Source: Streptomyces lienomycini (lineage in GTDB: Bacteria; Actinomycetota; Actinomycetes; Streptomycetales; Streptomycetaceae). From it: a stretch of DNA of 64,000 nucleotides. The stretch is from assembly GCF_027947595.1 (NCBI RefSeq), contig NZ_CP116257.1, positions 5,573,501-5,637,500 of the forward strand, given 5' to 3'. The position numbers were made by a program, and so were the translations under genes. The notes beneath the pieces are model-generated. The model worked only from the letters and a program-made list of their open reading frames with translations, ran no database searches and had not been told where the DNA came from. This document shows, piece after piece, positions 1 to 7,765 of the stretch (position 1 is the first letter of the stretch; the number at the start of each line of letters is the position of its first letter).

Positions 1-1
1 C

Positions 2-1015
2 GCCGGTCTCGCCCCGCTCGCCCTGACCACGCTGGCCGCCGCGCCCGCGTCGGCGCACGGTTCGATGGGCGACCCGGTCAGCCGGGTGTCGCAGTGCCAC
101 GCCGAGGGGCCCGAGAACCCGAAGTCGGCCGCGTGCAAGGCGGCGGTGGCGGCGGGCGGTACGCAGGCGCTGTACGACTGGAACGGCATCCGCATCGGCA
201 ACGCCGCCGGCAAGCACCGGGAGCTGATCCCGGACGGCAAGCTGTGCAGCGCCAACGACCCGGCGTTCAAGGGCATGGACCTGGCCCGCGCGGACTGGCC
301 CGCGACCAGTGTGAGCAGCGGCGCGTACACCTTCAAGTACCGCGTGACGGCACCGCACAAGGGCACGTTCAAGGTGTACGTCACGAAGCCGGGCTACGAC
401 CCGGCGCAGCCGCTCGGCTGGGGCGACCTGGACCTGTCCGCCCCGGTGGCGACCGCCACCGACCCGGTCGCCTCGGGCGGCTTCTACACGTTCTCCGGCA
501 CGCTGCCGGAGCGCTCCGGCAAGCACCTGCTGTACGCGGTGTGGCAGCGCTCGGACAGCCCGGAGGCGTTCTACTCCTGCTCCGACGTCTCCTTCGGCGG
601 TGGCAGCGGCGGCGAGGGCAGCGGCGGCGACACGGCGTCCGGGGCCGCGCCGGACGCGCCCGGTGCCGCCCCGGCGCCCACGGCCTCCGCGCCGTCCGAG
701 GAGCAGCTCGCGGCCGCGGCCGACAAGTCGACGATCGAGCACCACGGCCACGGCGACCAGGACGCGGAGACCACCACGGACCCGACGGACGCCCCGGCCG
801 CCCCGGCCGCTCCCGAGGAGGCTCCCGACGCCGCCGCCGAGCCCAACCGGGTCAAGGCCGCCGGCGGGGGCACCGAGAACCTCGCCGAGACCGGCGGGGA
901 CAGCACCACGCCGTACATCGCCGTCGGCGGCGCGGCCGCCCTGGCCCTCGGCGCGGCCGTCCTGTTCGCGTCGGTCCGCCGGCGCGCGACGACCGGTGGC
1001 CGGCACGGCCACTGA
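2..1015 (+). CDS. Cell-wall-anchored lytic polysaccharide monooxygenase (AA10 / chitin-binding type), 5' partial
   Basis: The reading frame is open to the left edge, so the true start lies outside the window. The first codons encode the end of a signal peptide (LALTTLAAAPASA), and cleavage would expose His at 56-58 as residue 1 of the mature protein (HGSMGDPVSR). AA10 LPMOs need exactly this N-terminal His plus a second His to form the copper histidine brace. A candidate second His is in APHKG at 356-358, mature residue 101. The catalytic domain ends near 590 and is followed by a Gly/Ala/Pro-rich linker. The C-terminus has LAETG (881-895), a hydrophobic segment and an RRR tail, which is a class E sortase signal. 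The enzyme is therefore expected to oxidatively cleave chitin or cellulose while tethered to the cell wall. Substrate cannot be read from the sequence. Confidence 0.9.
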   Translation, partial: AGLAPLALTTLAAAPASAHGSMGDPVSRVSQCHAEGPENPKSAACKAAVAAGGTQALYDWNGIRIGNAAGKHRELIPDGKLCSANDPAFKGMDLARADWPATSVSSGAYTFKYRVTAPHKGTFKVYVTKPGYDPAQPLGWGDLDLSAPVATATDPVASGGFYTFSGTLPERSGKHLLYAVWQRSDSPEAFYSCSDVSFGGGSGGEGSGGDTASGAAPDAPGAAPAPTASAPSEEQLAAAADKSTIEHHGHGDQDAETTTDPTDAPAAPAAPEEAPDAAAEPNRVKAAGGGTENLAETGGDSTTPYIAVGGAAALALGAAVLFASVRRRATTGGRHGH

Positions 1016-1026
1016 CACGGGGGACG

Positions 1027-1063
1027 CGGGGCCCGTCCGGCGGCTCAGGCCGGACGGGCCCCG
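1027..1063. terminator. Rho-independent-type hairpin after the LPMO gene
   Basis: A perfect 14-bp inverted repeat (1027-1040 with 1050-1063) encloses a 9-nt loop just after the LPMO stop codon. It sits between two convergent genes and could stop transcription from both sides. There is no strong T-run, which is usual in Streptomyces. Confidence 0.7.
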
Positions 1064-1116
1064 CACCGTGCCCCAGAACGCCGGGGCGCCGGGGCGCCGG
1101 ATCGCCGGAGCGCCGG

Positions 1117-1989
1117 TCAGTCGAAGACCGAGGCGCAGGTGGTGGGCGTGGCGTGCGCCGGGTCCAGGGCGTTGGTCACCTCGTGGAAGGCGATCCGGTC
1201 GAACAGCCCGATCGCCAGGTGCTCGGAGAGGTCGAGCGGGCACAGGTCCTGGAGCAGGACGTTGCGCACCCCGGGACCGTCGAGGAACTGGCCGCGGTAC
1301 GGCGTGACCACCTCGTCGTACTTCGTGGCGAGGACGGTGTAGCGCACGCCGGGCACGGTGTCGCCGCCCGCGTTGAGCCTGGTGAGGACGTCGGAGCCGA
1401 CGACCTGGTCGGCGAGGGCGGGGGTGTGCTCGTCGAGCAGGTCCTCGACGCCGGGGAAGTACGGCAGCAGGCGGGTGAGGCCGGACAGGGTGGTGCCGTG
1501 GTTGCTGGGCGCTATGCCGACCAGGGCGTTCACCTTGGCGGCACCGCCGAGGAACCTGAGGTAGTAGCGGGGCATCATGCCGCCCTGGGAGTGGCCGACG
1601 AGGTCGGCCTCGGCCGCGCCGGTCGCGGTGAGCACCTTGTCGACATGGGCGGCCAGTTGCTCCGCCGACTTCTCGACCGGTCCGAGCCCGTGGAAGAGCG
1701 GGACGCCGGGCAGTTGGCCGTAGTCGAGGGAGAAGACGCAGTAGCCGCGGTTCTCCAGGTAGGGCGCGAGGCCGAGCCAGTTGTCGACGGAGTTTCCGAA
1801 GGTGCCGTGGACCAGGACGACGGGGCGGGGGTGGGCGGCGGAGGGCTTGCAGGTGTAGTCGTTCCAGCCGGAGGCGGGACGCGCGTCCGCGGCGGGGGCC
1901 GCGGTGGCGGTGACGGCGGGGAACAGGGCGACCGCGGCGGTCAGCAGCAGCGCGGTCAGCGGTCTGAGCACTCGGCTCCAGGGCAGCAT
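1117..1989 (-). CDS. Secreted alpha/beta-hydrolase lipase
   Basis: A 290-residue protein with a clear Sec signal peptide: basic start, hydrophobic core to about residue 30, then AxA-type sites. The mature part is an alpha/beta hydrolase of the bacterial class 2 lipase/triacylglycerol esterase group. The oxyanion strand VVLVHGTFGNS lies near residues 57-67 and the nucleophile motif GHSQGG has Ser134. A late His in the C-terminal FHEVTNALDP segment or the preceding EHLA is the likely triad base. Paired Cys residues are consistent with an exported, disulfide-bonded enzyme. It probably hydrolyses extracellular acyl esters. The gene is convergent with the LPMO gene and follows the MarR gene in the same direction, 147 bp apart, so it has room for its own promoter. 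Confidence 0.9.
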   Translation of the reverse strand: MLPWSRVLRPLTALLLTAAVALFPAVTATAAPAADARPASGWNDYTCKPSAAHPRPVVLVHGTFGNSVDNWLGLAPYLENRGYCVFSLDYGQLPGVPLFHGLGPVEKSAEQLAAHVDKVLTATGAAEADLVGHSQGGMMPRYYLRFLGGAAKVNALVGIAPSNHGTTLSGLTRLLPYFPGVEDLLDEHTPALADQVVGSDVLTRLNAGGDTVPGVRYTVLATKYDEVVTPYRGQFLDGPGVRNVLLQDLCPLDLSEHLAIGLFDRIAFHEVTNALDPAHATPTTCASVFD

Positions 1990-2136
1990 CGGGTGAACTC
2001 CTTGCGGGGGTGGGGAGTTGCGACGGCAAGATGCCCTGTGATCCGGATCACGGGATGCTGTTCATTCGTCAAGTTACGGACGAGTAGCGCACGTGTGAAG
2101 TTACGCGTCAGTAAAAACTTCCAGCGCCGGCCCGCG

Positions 2137-2583
2137 TCACCAGACGGGCCGGACCGGCCCGCTCGGCGCCACCCGCAGCAGACCGTCGGCCAGCGCACGC
2201 GCCCCGTCCTCGCCGAGCACGTCGGCCCAGGCGCCCACGGCCTCGGCCGCCGCCTCCTCCGCGGCCCGCGCGCAGGCCCACCCCGCCTCGGTCAGCACGA
2301 CCAGCCGGGCACGCGCGTCGGCGGGATGCGGCCGGCGCTCGACGTACCCCTTGCGGACCAGCTCGTCGACGAGCTGGCTCGCGGCCTGCTTGGTCGTCCC
2401 GAGGTGCACGGCGAGGTCGGTGACCGTCGCACCGTCCGGGGCGAGCCGGGCGAAGGCGAAACCGTGCGCGGGCCGCATGCCCTCGAAGCCGCGGGCGACG
2501 ACACCCTCGTGGATGCGCTGCGTGAGCCCGCCGGCCGCGGCGAGCAGCGCGGCGGTCAGGGCCATGGCGTCGGAGTTCTGCAC
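2137..2583 (-). CDS. MarR-family transcriptional regulator
   Basis: A 148-residue protein with the MarR winged helix-turn-helix. The recognition-helix region reads TVTDLAVHLGTTKQAASQLVDELVRKGYVERRPHPADARARLVVLTEAG, quoted here only by its ends: helix TVTDLAVHLGTTKQAAS and wing DARARLVVLTEAG. The gene is divergent from the cupin gene at 2680, and two near-identical palindromes lie in the 96-bp gap, so it most likely represses both itself and the cupin gene. The start used is GTG at 2583. An in-frame ATG six codons later is an alternative because no strong ribosome-binding site precedes either. The ligand is unknown. Confidence 0.9.
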   Translation of the reverse strand: MQNSDAMALTAALLAAAGGLTQRIHEGVVARGFEGMRPAHGFAFARLAPDGATVTDLAVHLGTTKQAASQLVDELVRKGYVERRPHPADARARLVVLTEAGWACARAAEEAAAEAVGAWADVLGEDGARALADGLLRVAPSGPVRPVW

Positions 2584-2610
2584 GGGGGCATTGAAACACC
2601 CTTGACGTTT

Positions 2611-2629
2611 TGGTCAAGCGGCTTGACCA
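2611..2629. promoter_or_regulatory. Palindromic operator 1, probable MarR site
   Basis: TGGTCAAGC-G-GCTTGACCA is a perfect 9+1+9 palindrome in the divergent MarR/cupin promoter region. The same core recurs 33 bp away. Confidence 0.75.
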
Positions 2630-2645
2630 TGGGTGGCGGAAGTCA

Positions 2646-2660
2646 GTCAAGCTGCTTGAC
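2646..2660. promoter_or_regulatory. Palindromic operator 2, probable MarR site
   Basis: GTCAAGC-T-GCTTGAC repeats the core of operator 1. The centres (2620 and 2653) are 33 bp apart, about three helical turns, so two dimers could bind one face of the DNA. This copy lies just upstream of the cupin start. Confidence 0.75.
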
Positions 2661-2679
2661 CATAGGTGAGGAGACAGCC

Positions 2680-3054
2680 ATGCCCGTCGTCCGCTCGTCC
2701 GAGGGCGTCACCCACGAGATCCACGGCGCCCGCTTCGTCTCGTACGCCAGTCCCCGCGCCGGCAGCAAGGAGCTGTGCGCCTGGCGGGGCGAGATCCCGG
2801 CGGGGACGAGGGCGCCCGCGCACACCGTCGACCGGGAGGAGGTCTTCCACCTGCTCACCGGCGAGCTGCTGATCACCCTCGACGGCCGCACCGAGCGCGT
2901 CACCGCGGGCGACACCGTGATCATCGGCTCCGGGGCGACCCTCGCCGTCGAGAACCCCACCGACCGGACCGCGACCTCCTGGGTCACCACCTCCGTCGGC
3001 CTGACGGCGGAGCTGGCCGACGGCACCCGCATCACTCCCCCGTGGGCCAACTGA
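2680..3054 (+). CDS. Small cupin-domain protein
   Basis: A 124-residue single-domain protein with the conserved cupin beta-barrel pattern: a first motif around HTVDREEVFHLLTGELLITL and a second around TAGDTVIIGSGATLAVEN. The ATG at 2680 follows AGGTGAGGAGA. It is divergent from the MarR regulator, whose operators overlap this promoter, so it is probably the regulated target. The role could be binding or converting a small aromatic or oxidised compound, but no substrate can be assigned. One of the usual metal-binding His residues is clear in motif 1, while motif 2 lacks an obvious His, so metal dependence is uncertain. The stop is 12 bp from the convergent polymerase gene. Confidence 0.8.
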   Translation: MPVVRSSEGVTHEIHGARFVSYASPRAGSKELCAWRGEIPAGTRAPAHTVDREEVFHLLTGELLITLDGRTERVTAGDTVIIGSGATLAVENPTDRTATSWVTTSVGLTAELADGTRITPPWAN

Positions 3055-3066
3055 CCCGCGGGGGCC

Positions 3067-4035
3067 TCACGCCGCCAGTGACCCCGGCATCACCGCCCTC
3101 GGTCCGAACTTCGCCCGCGCGCGGTCCGCGACCTCCTCGATCCGGCGGACCTTCTCGTCCACGGGGTCGAAGGTGAGCTGGTGGGAGGCGTGTTCGGCGG
3201 ACGTGAGGCTCTCCGCGCGCAGAGCGATCGAACGGACCCGGGCGCGCTGGAGGCCGAGCGCCTCGTACAGGTCGTACGCGGTCCGGGTCAGGGCCGCCGA
3301 GTGCGCGGTCGGCTCCTTCAGGGTGCGGCTGCGGGTGGTGGCCGACCGGTCGGCGTAGCGGACGGTGAGGGTGAGGGTGCGGCAGACCTTGTCCACGGCG
3401 CGCAGCCGGGCGCCCAGTTCCCCGGCGGTCGAGAGCAGGGCGCGGCGGTGGCGGTCGGGGTCGAGTTCGTCGCGGCCGAAGGGGCGGTCGGCGGCCAGGG
3501 ACCGGGAGACGCCGTTGGGGACGACCCGGCCGCGGTCGACACCCTGGGCCTTCTCGTACAGCTCGCGGCCGGTCTTCGCGCCGACCAGGCGCTGGAGCGT
3601 GGACAGCGGCGCGGCGGCGACCCGGCCGAGGGTGTCGAGGCCGTACTCGCACAGCGTGCGGGCGGTCGCGGTGCCGACGCCGGGCAGCGCGGCGACGGGC
3701 CGCCCGGCGAGGAACTCCCGCTCCTCGCCGCCGGGCACCGCGCGGGTCAGTCCGGGCCGGGCGTCGCGCAGGGCCATGCGGGCCAGCATCGGTCCGGGTC
3801 CGGCGCCGATCACGCAGTCCACGCCGTACAGCGCGAGGGCGCGGACCCGGATCACCGAGGCCAGTTCCACCGCGCCGCGCCCGAAGTAGCGCTCGGCGCC
3901 GCGCAGGTCGGCCAGCGCGCCGTCGGGCGGCAACGCCTCGACGACCGGCGTGAACTCCGCCAACAGCCCGAGCAGTTCGGGCAGGACCGCCTCGTACATC
4001 GGCGGCAGCTGGAAACGTACGCACAGAACGGTCAT
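3067..4035 (-). CDS. Degenerate Y-family DNA polymerase-like protein (ImuB/DinB-like) in operon with dnaE2
   Basis: A 322-residue Y-family protein. The ATG at 4035 overlaps the dnaE2 stop as ATGA and is preceded by GGGGAG, so translation is coupled to dnaE2. A fingers/thumb region with a helix-hairpin-helix (LPGVGTATARTL, about residues 120-131) and a little-finger region are recognisable. The catalytic metal ligands are not conserved: the usual N-terminal D-x-D stretch reads VLCVRFQLPPMYEAV, and the usual SIDEAF motif reads PPDGALADLRG, keeping only one Asp. It therefore looks like an ImuB-type accessory that recruits DnaE2 to the clamp, not an active DinB. It is short compared with mycobacterial ImuB and no imuA' gene is nearby. 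Confidence 0.8.
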   Translation of the reverse strand: MTVLCVRFQLPPMYEAVLPELLGLLAEFTPVVEALPPDGALADLRGAERYFGRGAVELASVIRVRALALYGVDCVIGAGPGPMLARMALRDARPGLTRAVPGGEEREFLAGRPVAALPGVGTATARTLCEYGLDTLGRVAAAPLSTLQRLVGAKTGRELYEKAQGVDRGRVVPNGVSRSLAADRPFGRDELDPDRHRRALLSTAGELGARLRAVDKVCRTLTLTVRYADRSATTRSRTLKEPTAHSAALTRTAYDLYEALGLQRARVRSIALRAESLTSAEHASHQLTFDPVDEKVRRIEEVADRARAKFGPRAVMPGSLAA

Positions 4036-7000
4036 CCCGCACTCCCCGGACTCTGGTGCCACAACTTCCTTCCGACCGCGGGCCCTTCGCCCGCGGGGCG
4101 CAGATCGGCCCAGGGGTGCATCTCGTACCCGGTGGTCATGCGGATCCTCCGCTGCTCCATCGGGTCCTGGGCCGCGGAGCCGGCCGGCGCGGGCCGCCCG
4201 TCCGAACCGGCGAGGCGGCGGCGGGCCGGGCCGCCCTCGGGGGCGTCGCCCTCCTGGCTTCCGCCCGCTGCGGCCAGCCGGGCGGCGACGCCCTCCAGGC
4301 CCTCCTCCCGGCGCACCTCCAGCAGGTCGGCGAGGTTCCAGGCGGCGGAGCCGACGACGCTGAGGCTGCGCGGGCCGCGCCGCTGGACCACCCCGCGCAC
4401 CAGCAGCAGCCAGGAGTGGAAGACGGTGTGCGCGCAGGCGTCGTGGGAGTCGTCGAAGAAGGCGAGGTCGACCAGGCCGCTGCCGTCGTCCAGGGTGGAG
4501 AAGATGACCCGGCGCCCGGAGCGGATCGGCGGGGTCTGGGTGGCCGCCTTGGCGCCCGCGACCAGCACCGTCTCCCCGTGCCGGGCCTCGCGCAGCCGCT
4601 TGGCCGACACCACGCCCAGCTCGCGCAGGAAGGCGCTGTGGTCGTCCATCAGGTTGCGCGAGGCGTCCATGGAGAGCACGCCGAGTTCGGCGCTGAGCTT
4701 CTCCGCCGAGGTGAGGTCGGGCAGCCCGGCGGGGGCGGTCCTGCGGCCGCCGGTGAGGGGGAGTTGGTCGCCGCGTCCGCCCCGGGCGCCGCGGTGCAGC
4801 TCGGTCAGGTGCAGTTGCAGGTCGCGGCGGTTGGCGCCGAACGCGTCCAGCGCGCCGACCTGGGCGAGCCGTCCGGCCAGCGGCCTGCTGGGGCGGGCCC
4901 GTTCCCAGAAGTCGAGCAGGGAGGCGTACGGCTGTCCGTCGGCGATCCGCGCCGCCTCGGCCTCGCTGATGCCGTGCACGTCCGAGAGGGCGAGGCGCAG
5001 GCCCCAGGTCTTCGCCCTGCGCGGCCCACCTGATTCAGACACCAGTTCGACCTTGTGTGCGACCCCCGACTTGTTCACGTCCAGCGGCAGGATCGGCACC
5101 CCGCGCCGCCGCGCGTCCGCCAGCAGCAGCCGCTTGGGGTACATGCCGGGGTCGTGGGTGAGCAGCCCGGCGTAGAAGGCGGCCGGATGGTGGACCTTCA
5201 GCCACGCCGACTGGTACGTCGGCACCGCGAAGGCGACGGCGTGCGCCTTGCAGAAGCCGTAGCTGCCGAAGGCCTCGATGATCTCCCAGGTCCGCTGAAT
5301 CGTTTCCGCGTCGTAGCCGTTCGCCGCCGCGTGCTGGGCGAACCACACCTTGATCCGCCCCTGCGACTCCGGGTCGGAGAGCCCGCGCCGCACCCGGTCG
5401 GCCTCGCCGCGTCCGCAGCCGGTCATGATGGCGACGATGTCGATGATCTGCTCGTGGAAGACGACGACCCCGTACGTCCCCTCCAGCGGCTCGGCCAGGT
5501 CCTCGTGCGGGTGGCGCACCGGCGCCCGCCCGTGCCGGGCCTCGATGAACGGCCGCACCATGTCGGCGGCGACCGGACCGGGCCGGAAGAGCGAGATGTC
5601 GACCACGAGGTCGTGGAAGGTGGCCGGCTGGAGCCGCCCCACCAGGTCCCGCTGGCCCGGCGACTCGATCTGGAAGCAGCCCAGCGTCTCGGCGGACCGG
5701 ATCATCCGGTACGTCGCCGGGTCGCCCTCGGGTACGGCGTCCAGGTCGACCTCGGTGCCGGTCGCCCGCTTCACCTCGGCGACCGCGTGCGCCATCGCCG
5801 ACTGCATCCGCACCCCGAGCACGTCCAGCTTGAGCAGCCCGAGGTCCTCCACGTCGTCCTTGTCGAACTGGGCCATCGGGAAGCCCTCGCCGCTGGTCGG
5901 CACGACCGGCGTACGGGAGAGCAGGGAGGCGTCGGACAACAGCACGCCGCAGGGGTGCATGGCGACGCCGCGCGGGAGGGCGTCGAGACCCTCCACCAGC
6001 TCCCAGAGCTTGCCGTACCGCCCTCCTCCCTCCCGCCGGGACTCCCCCGCCAGCTCCCGCAGTTCGGGCAGTTCCTCCAGCGCCGCGCGGGCGTCGCGGG
6101 CGCGGATGTGCGGGAAGGACTTGGCGATCCGGTCGATCTCGGCCGGGTCCATGGACAGGGCGGCGCCCACGTCGCGGACGGCGTGGCGCACCCGGTACGT
6201 CTCCGGCATGGCGACCGTGGCGACCCGCTCGGTGCCGAACCGGCCGATGATCGCGCGGTAGACCTCCAGGCGGCGCGCGGACTCCACGTCGATGTCGATG
6301 TCGGGCAGCACGACCCGCTCCCTGGACAGGAACCGCTCCATCAGCAGCCCGTGCTCGACCGGGTCGGCGTGCGCGATGCCGAGCAGGTGGTTGACGAGCG
6401 AGCCCGCGCCGGATCCGCGCGCGGCGACCCGGATGCCCATGTGCCGTACGTCGTCCACGACCTGGGCGACGGTGAGGAAGTACGAGGCGAAGCCGTGGTG
6501 GGCGATGATGTCCAGCTCGTGGTGCATCCGCTCCCAGTACTCCCGGCGGCCCGGCCGCCGGTCGTAGCCGCGCCGCACCATGCCCGCCGCCGCCCGGGAG
6601 GCGAGCGCCCGCTGGGCGGTGCGGCGGCCCGCGCCCACGAGGTGCGGTTCGGGGAAGTGGACGGCGCCCATGCCGAGGTCGTCCTCGGGGTCGACCAGGC
6701 ACTCGGCGGCCGTGGCCCGGGTCTGCTCCAGCAGGCGGTGGGCGGTGTCGCGCCTGAAGCCCGCGGACTCGACGATCCGCTCGGCGGTGTGCCCCATGGC
6801 GCCGGCGTCCTTGAGCCAGGCCTCGCCGGAGTCCAGTTCCTTGCCGGCGCCGATCGGGACGAGGCGGCGGGCGGCGTCCAGGACGTCGGCGACCTGGCCC
6901 TGGCCGGGGTCGGCGTAGCGGACGGCGTTGGAGAGCACCGGCCGCACCCCCTGCTCGGCGGCGAAGCCGACGGTGCGGGAGGCCAGGCGCAGGGAGCCGG

Positions 7001-7595
7001 GGCCGGTGCCTTCGCGGCCGTGCCAGACGGCCTCCAGGCGCAGGGCGTCGCCGTAGACCTCCCGCCAGGGGGCGAGGAGCCGCGCCGCGCGGTCGGGGCG
7101 GCCCGCGGCGAGGGCGCGGCCGACGTCGGAGTCGGGGCCGAGCAGGACGGTCAGCCCGTCGGCGTGGTTGTCGGGCCAGGACAGCAGCGGGGTGCCCCCG
7201 GCCGTGTGGGCGGCGGAGACGAGGCGGCACAGGTCGGCCCAGCCGCGGGCGCCGTCGCGGGCGAGGAAGGTCACCCGCGGGGCCGACTCGTCGACGAAGG
7301 CGCCGCCGCGCACGGGGACGCGGCGCCGGTCCCGGCGTACGGAGGTGTCCGTGCGGTCCGCGCCCGCGGACTCGGGGGCGCCGACCGCCAGCTCCGCGCC
7401 GAACAGCGGACGGACGCCCGCCTTCGCGCAGGCCTTGGCGAAGCGGACCGCGCCCGCGAGGGTGTCGCGGTCGGTGAGGGCGAGGGCGTCCATGCCCCGC
7501 TCGAAGGCGCGCTCGGCCAGCCGCTCCGGGTGGGAGGCGCCGTAGCGGGCGGAGAACCCGGAGACGGTGTGCAGATGCGTGAAACCCGGCACCAC
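4032..7595 (-). CDS. dnaE2: Error-prone DNA polymerase III alpha subunit DnaE2 (ImuC)
   Basis: A 1187-residue C-family polymerase. It starts with a PHP domain (FTHLHTVSGFSARYG then MDALALTDRDT within the first 45 residues), followed by palm, thumb and fingers with the catalytic motif PDIDID near residue 431. The beta-binding and OB-fold regions follow (VLVAGAKAATQTPP near residue 1010). The DnaE2 subgroup, rather than replicative DnaE1, is indicated by the shorter C-terminus and the coupled Y-family gene. It carries out mutagenic translesion synthesis after DNA damage. A GAAC-N4-GTTC LexA box lies 55 bp upstream, so SOS control is expected. The GTG/ATG choice at 7595 fits the conserved start MVPGFTHLHTVSGFSARYG. 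Confidence 0.95.
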   Translation of the reverse strand: MVPGFTHLHTVSGFSARYGASHPERLAERAFERGMDALALTDRDTLAGAVRFAKACAKAGVRPLFGAELAVGAPESAGADRTDTSVRRDRRRVPVRGGAFVDESAPRVTFLARDGARGWADLCRLVSAAHTAGGTPLLSWPDNHADGLTVLLGPDSDVGRALAAGRPDRAARLLAPWREVYGDALRLEAVWHGREGTGPGSLRLASRTVGFAAEQGVRPVLSNAVRYADPGQGQVADVLDAARRLVPIGAGKELDSGEAWLKDAGAMGHTAERIVESAGFRRDTAHRLLEQTRATAAECLVDPEDDLGMGAVHFPEPHLVGAGRRTAQRALASRAAAGMVRRGYDRRPGRREYWERMHHELDIIAHHGFASYFLTVAQVVDDVRHMGIRVAARGSGAGSLVNHLLGIAHADPVEHGLLMERFLSRERVVLPDIDIDVESARRLEVYRAIIGRFGTERVATVAMPETYRVRHAVRDVGAALSMDPAEIDRIAKSFPHIRARDARAALEELPELRELAGESRREGGGRYGKLWELVEGLDALPRGVAMHPCGVLLSDASLLSRTPVVPTSGEGFPMAQFDKDDVEDLGLLKLDVLGVRMQSAMAHAVAEVKRATGTEVDLDAVPEGDPATYRMIRSAETLGCFQIESPGQRDLVGRLQPATFHDLVVDISLFRPGPVAADMVRPFIEARHGRAPVRHPHEDLAEPLEGTYGVVVFHEQIIDIVAIMTGCGRGEADRVRRGLSDPESQGRIKVWFAQHAAANGYDAETIQRTWEIIEAFGSYGFCKAHAVAFAVPTYQSAWLKVHHPAAFYAGLLTHDPGMYPKRLLLADARRRGVPILPLDVNKSGVAHKVELVSESGGPRRAKTWGLRLALSDVHGISEAEAARIADGQPYASLLDFWERARPSRPLAGRLAQVGALDAFGANRRDLQLHLTELHRGARGGRGDQLPLTGGRRTAPAGLPDLTSAEKLSAELGVLSMDASRNLMDDHSAFLRELGVVSAKRLREARHGETVLVAGAKAATQTPPIRSGRRVIFSTLDDGSGLVDLAFFDDSHDACAHTVFHSWLLLVRGVVQRRGPRSLSVVGSAAWNLADLLEVRREEGLEGVAARLAAAGGSQEGDAPEGGPARRRLAGSDGRPAPAGSAAQDPMEQRRIRMTTGYEMHPWADLRPAGEGPAVGRKLWHQSPGSAG

Positions 7596-7648
7596 GCACC
7601 TCCCGACTCATGAACCGACGCATGACCACGTATGCCCGAACGCCATTA

Positions 7649-7664
7649 TCGAACGTCTGTTCCC
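7649..7664. promoter_or_regulatory. LexA (SOS) box upstream of dnaE2
   Basis: TCGAACGTCTGTTCCC contains the actinobacterial SOS core GAAC-N4-GTTC exactly. It lies in the 170-bp gap between dnaE2 and the divergent membrane-protein gene, closer to dnaE2. Confidence 0.75.
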
Positions 7665-7692
7665 AGCTACTTCACCCACCATACCTCCATCC

Positions 7693-7708
7693 TCGAATGT
7701 GTGTACGA
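7693..7708. promoter_or_regulatory. Weak second LexA-like box
   Basis: TCGAATGTGTGTACGA matches the palindromic SOS consensus TCGAAC-N4-GTTCGA at all but two positions. It lies 44 bp from the first box, between the divergent genes. Binding is uncertain. Confidence 0.4.
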
Positions 7709-7765
7709 CATCCGTTCGGCCCCGCCCCACCTGCGCAAACGCGCTCCGACCCGGACTGTGGGGAC

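Noticed and set aside
94..3054. A 986-codon open frame across the LPMO, lipase and MarR genes
   Set aside because: It is the high-GC shadow of well-supported genes on other frames and is dominated by Arg/Gly/Pro. Only its last 124 codons (from 2680) are a real gene, the cupin.
5055..7613. An 852-codon open frame antisense to dnaE2
   Set aside because: No stop codons arise by chance in high-GC antisense frames. The sense strand encodes an intact DnaE2 with all motifs.
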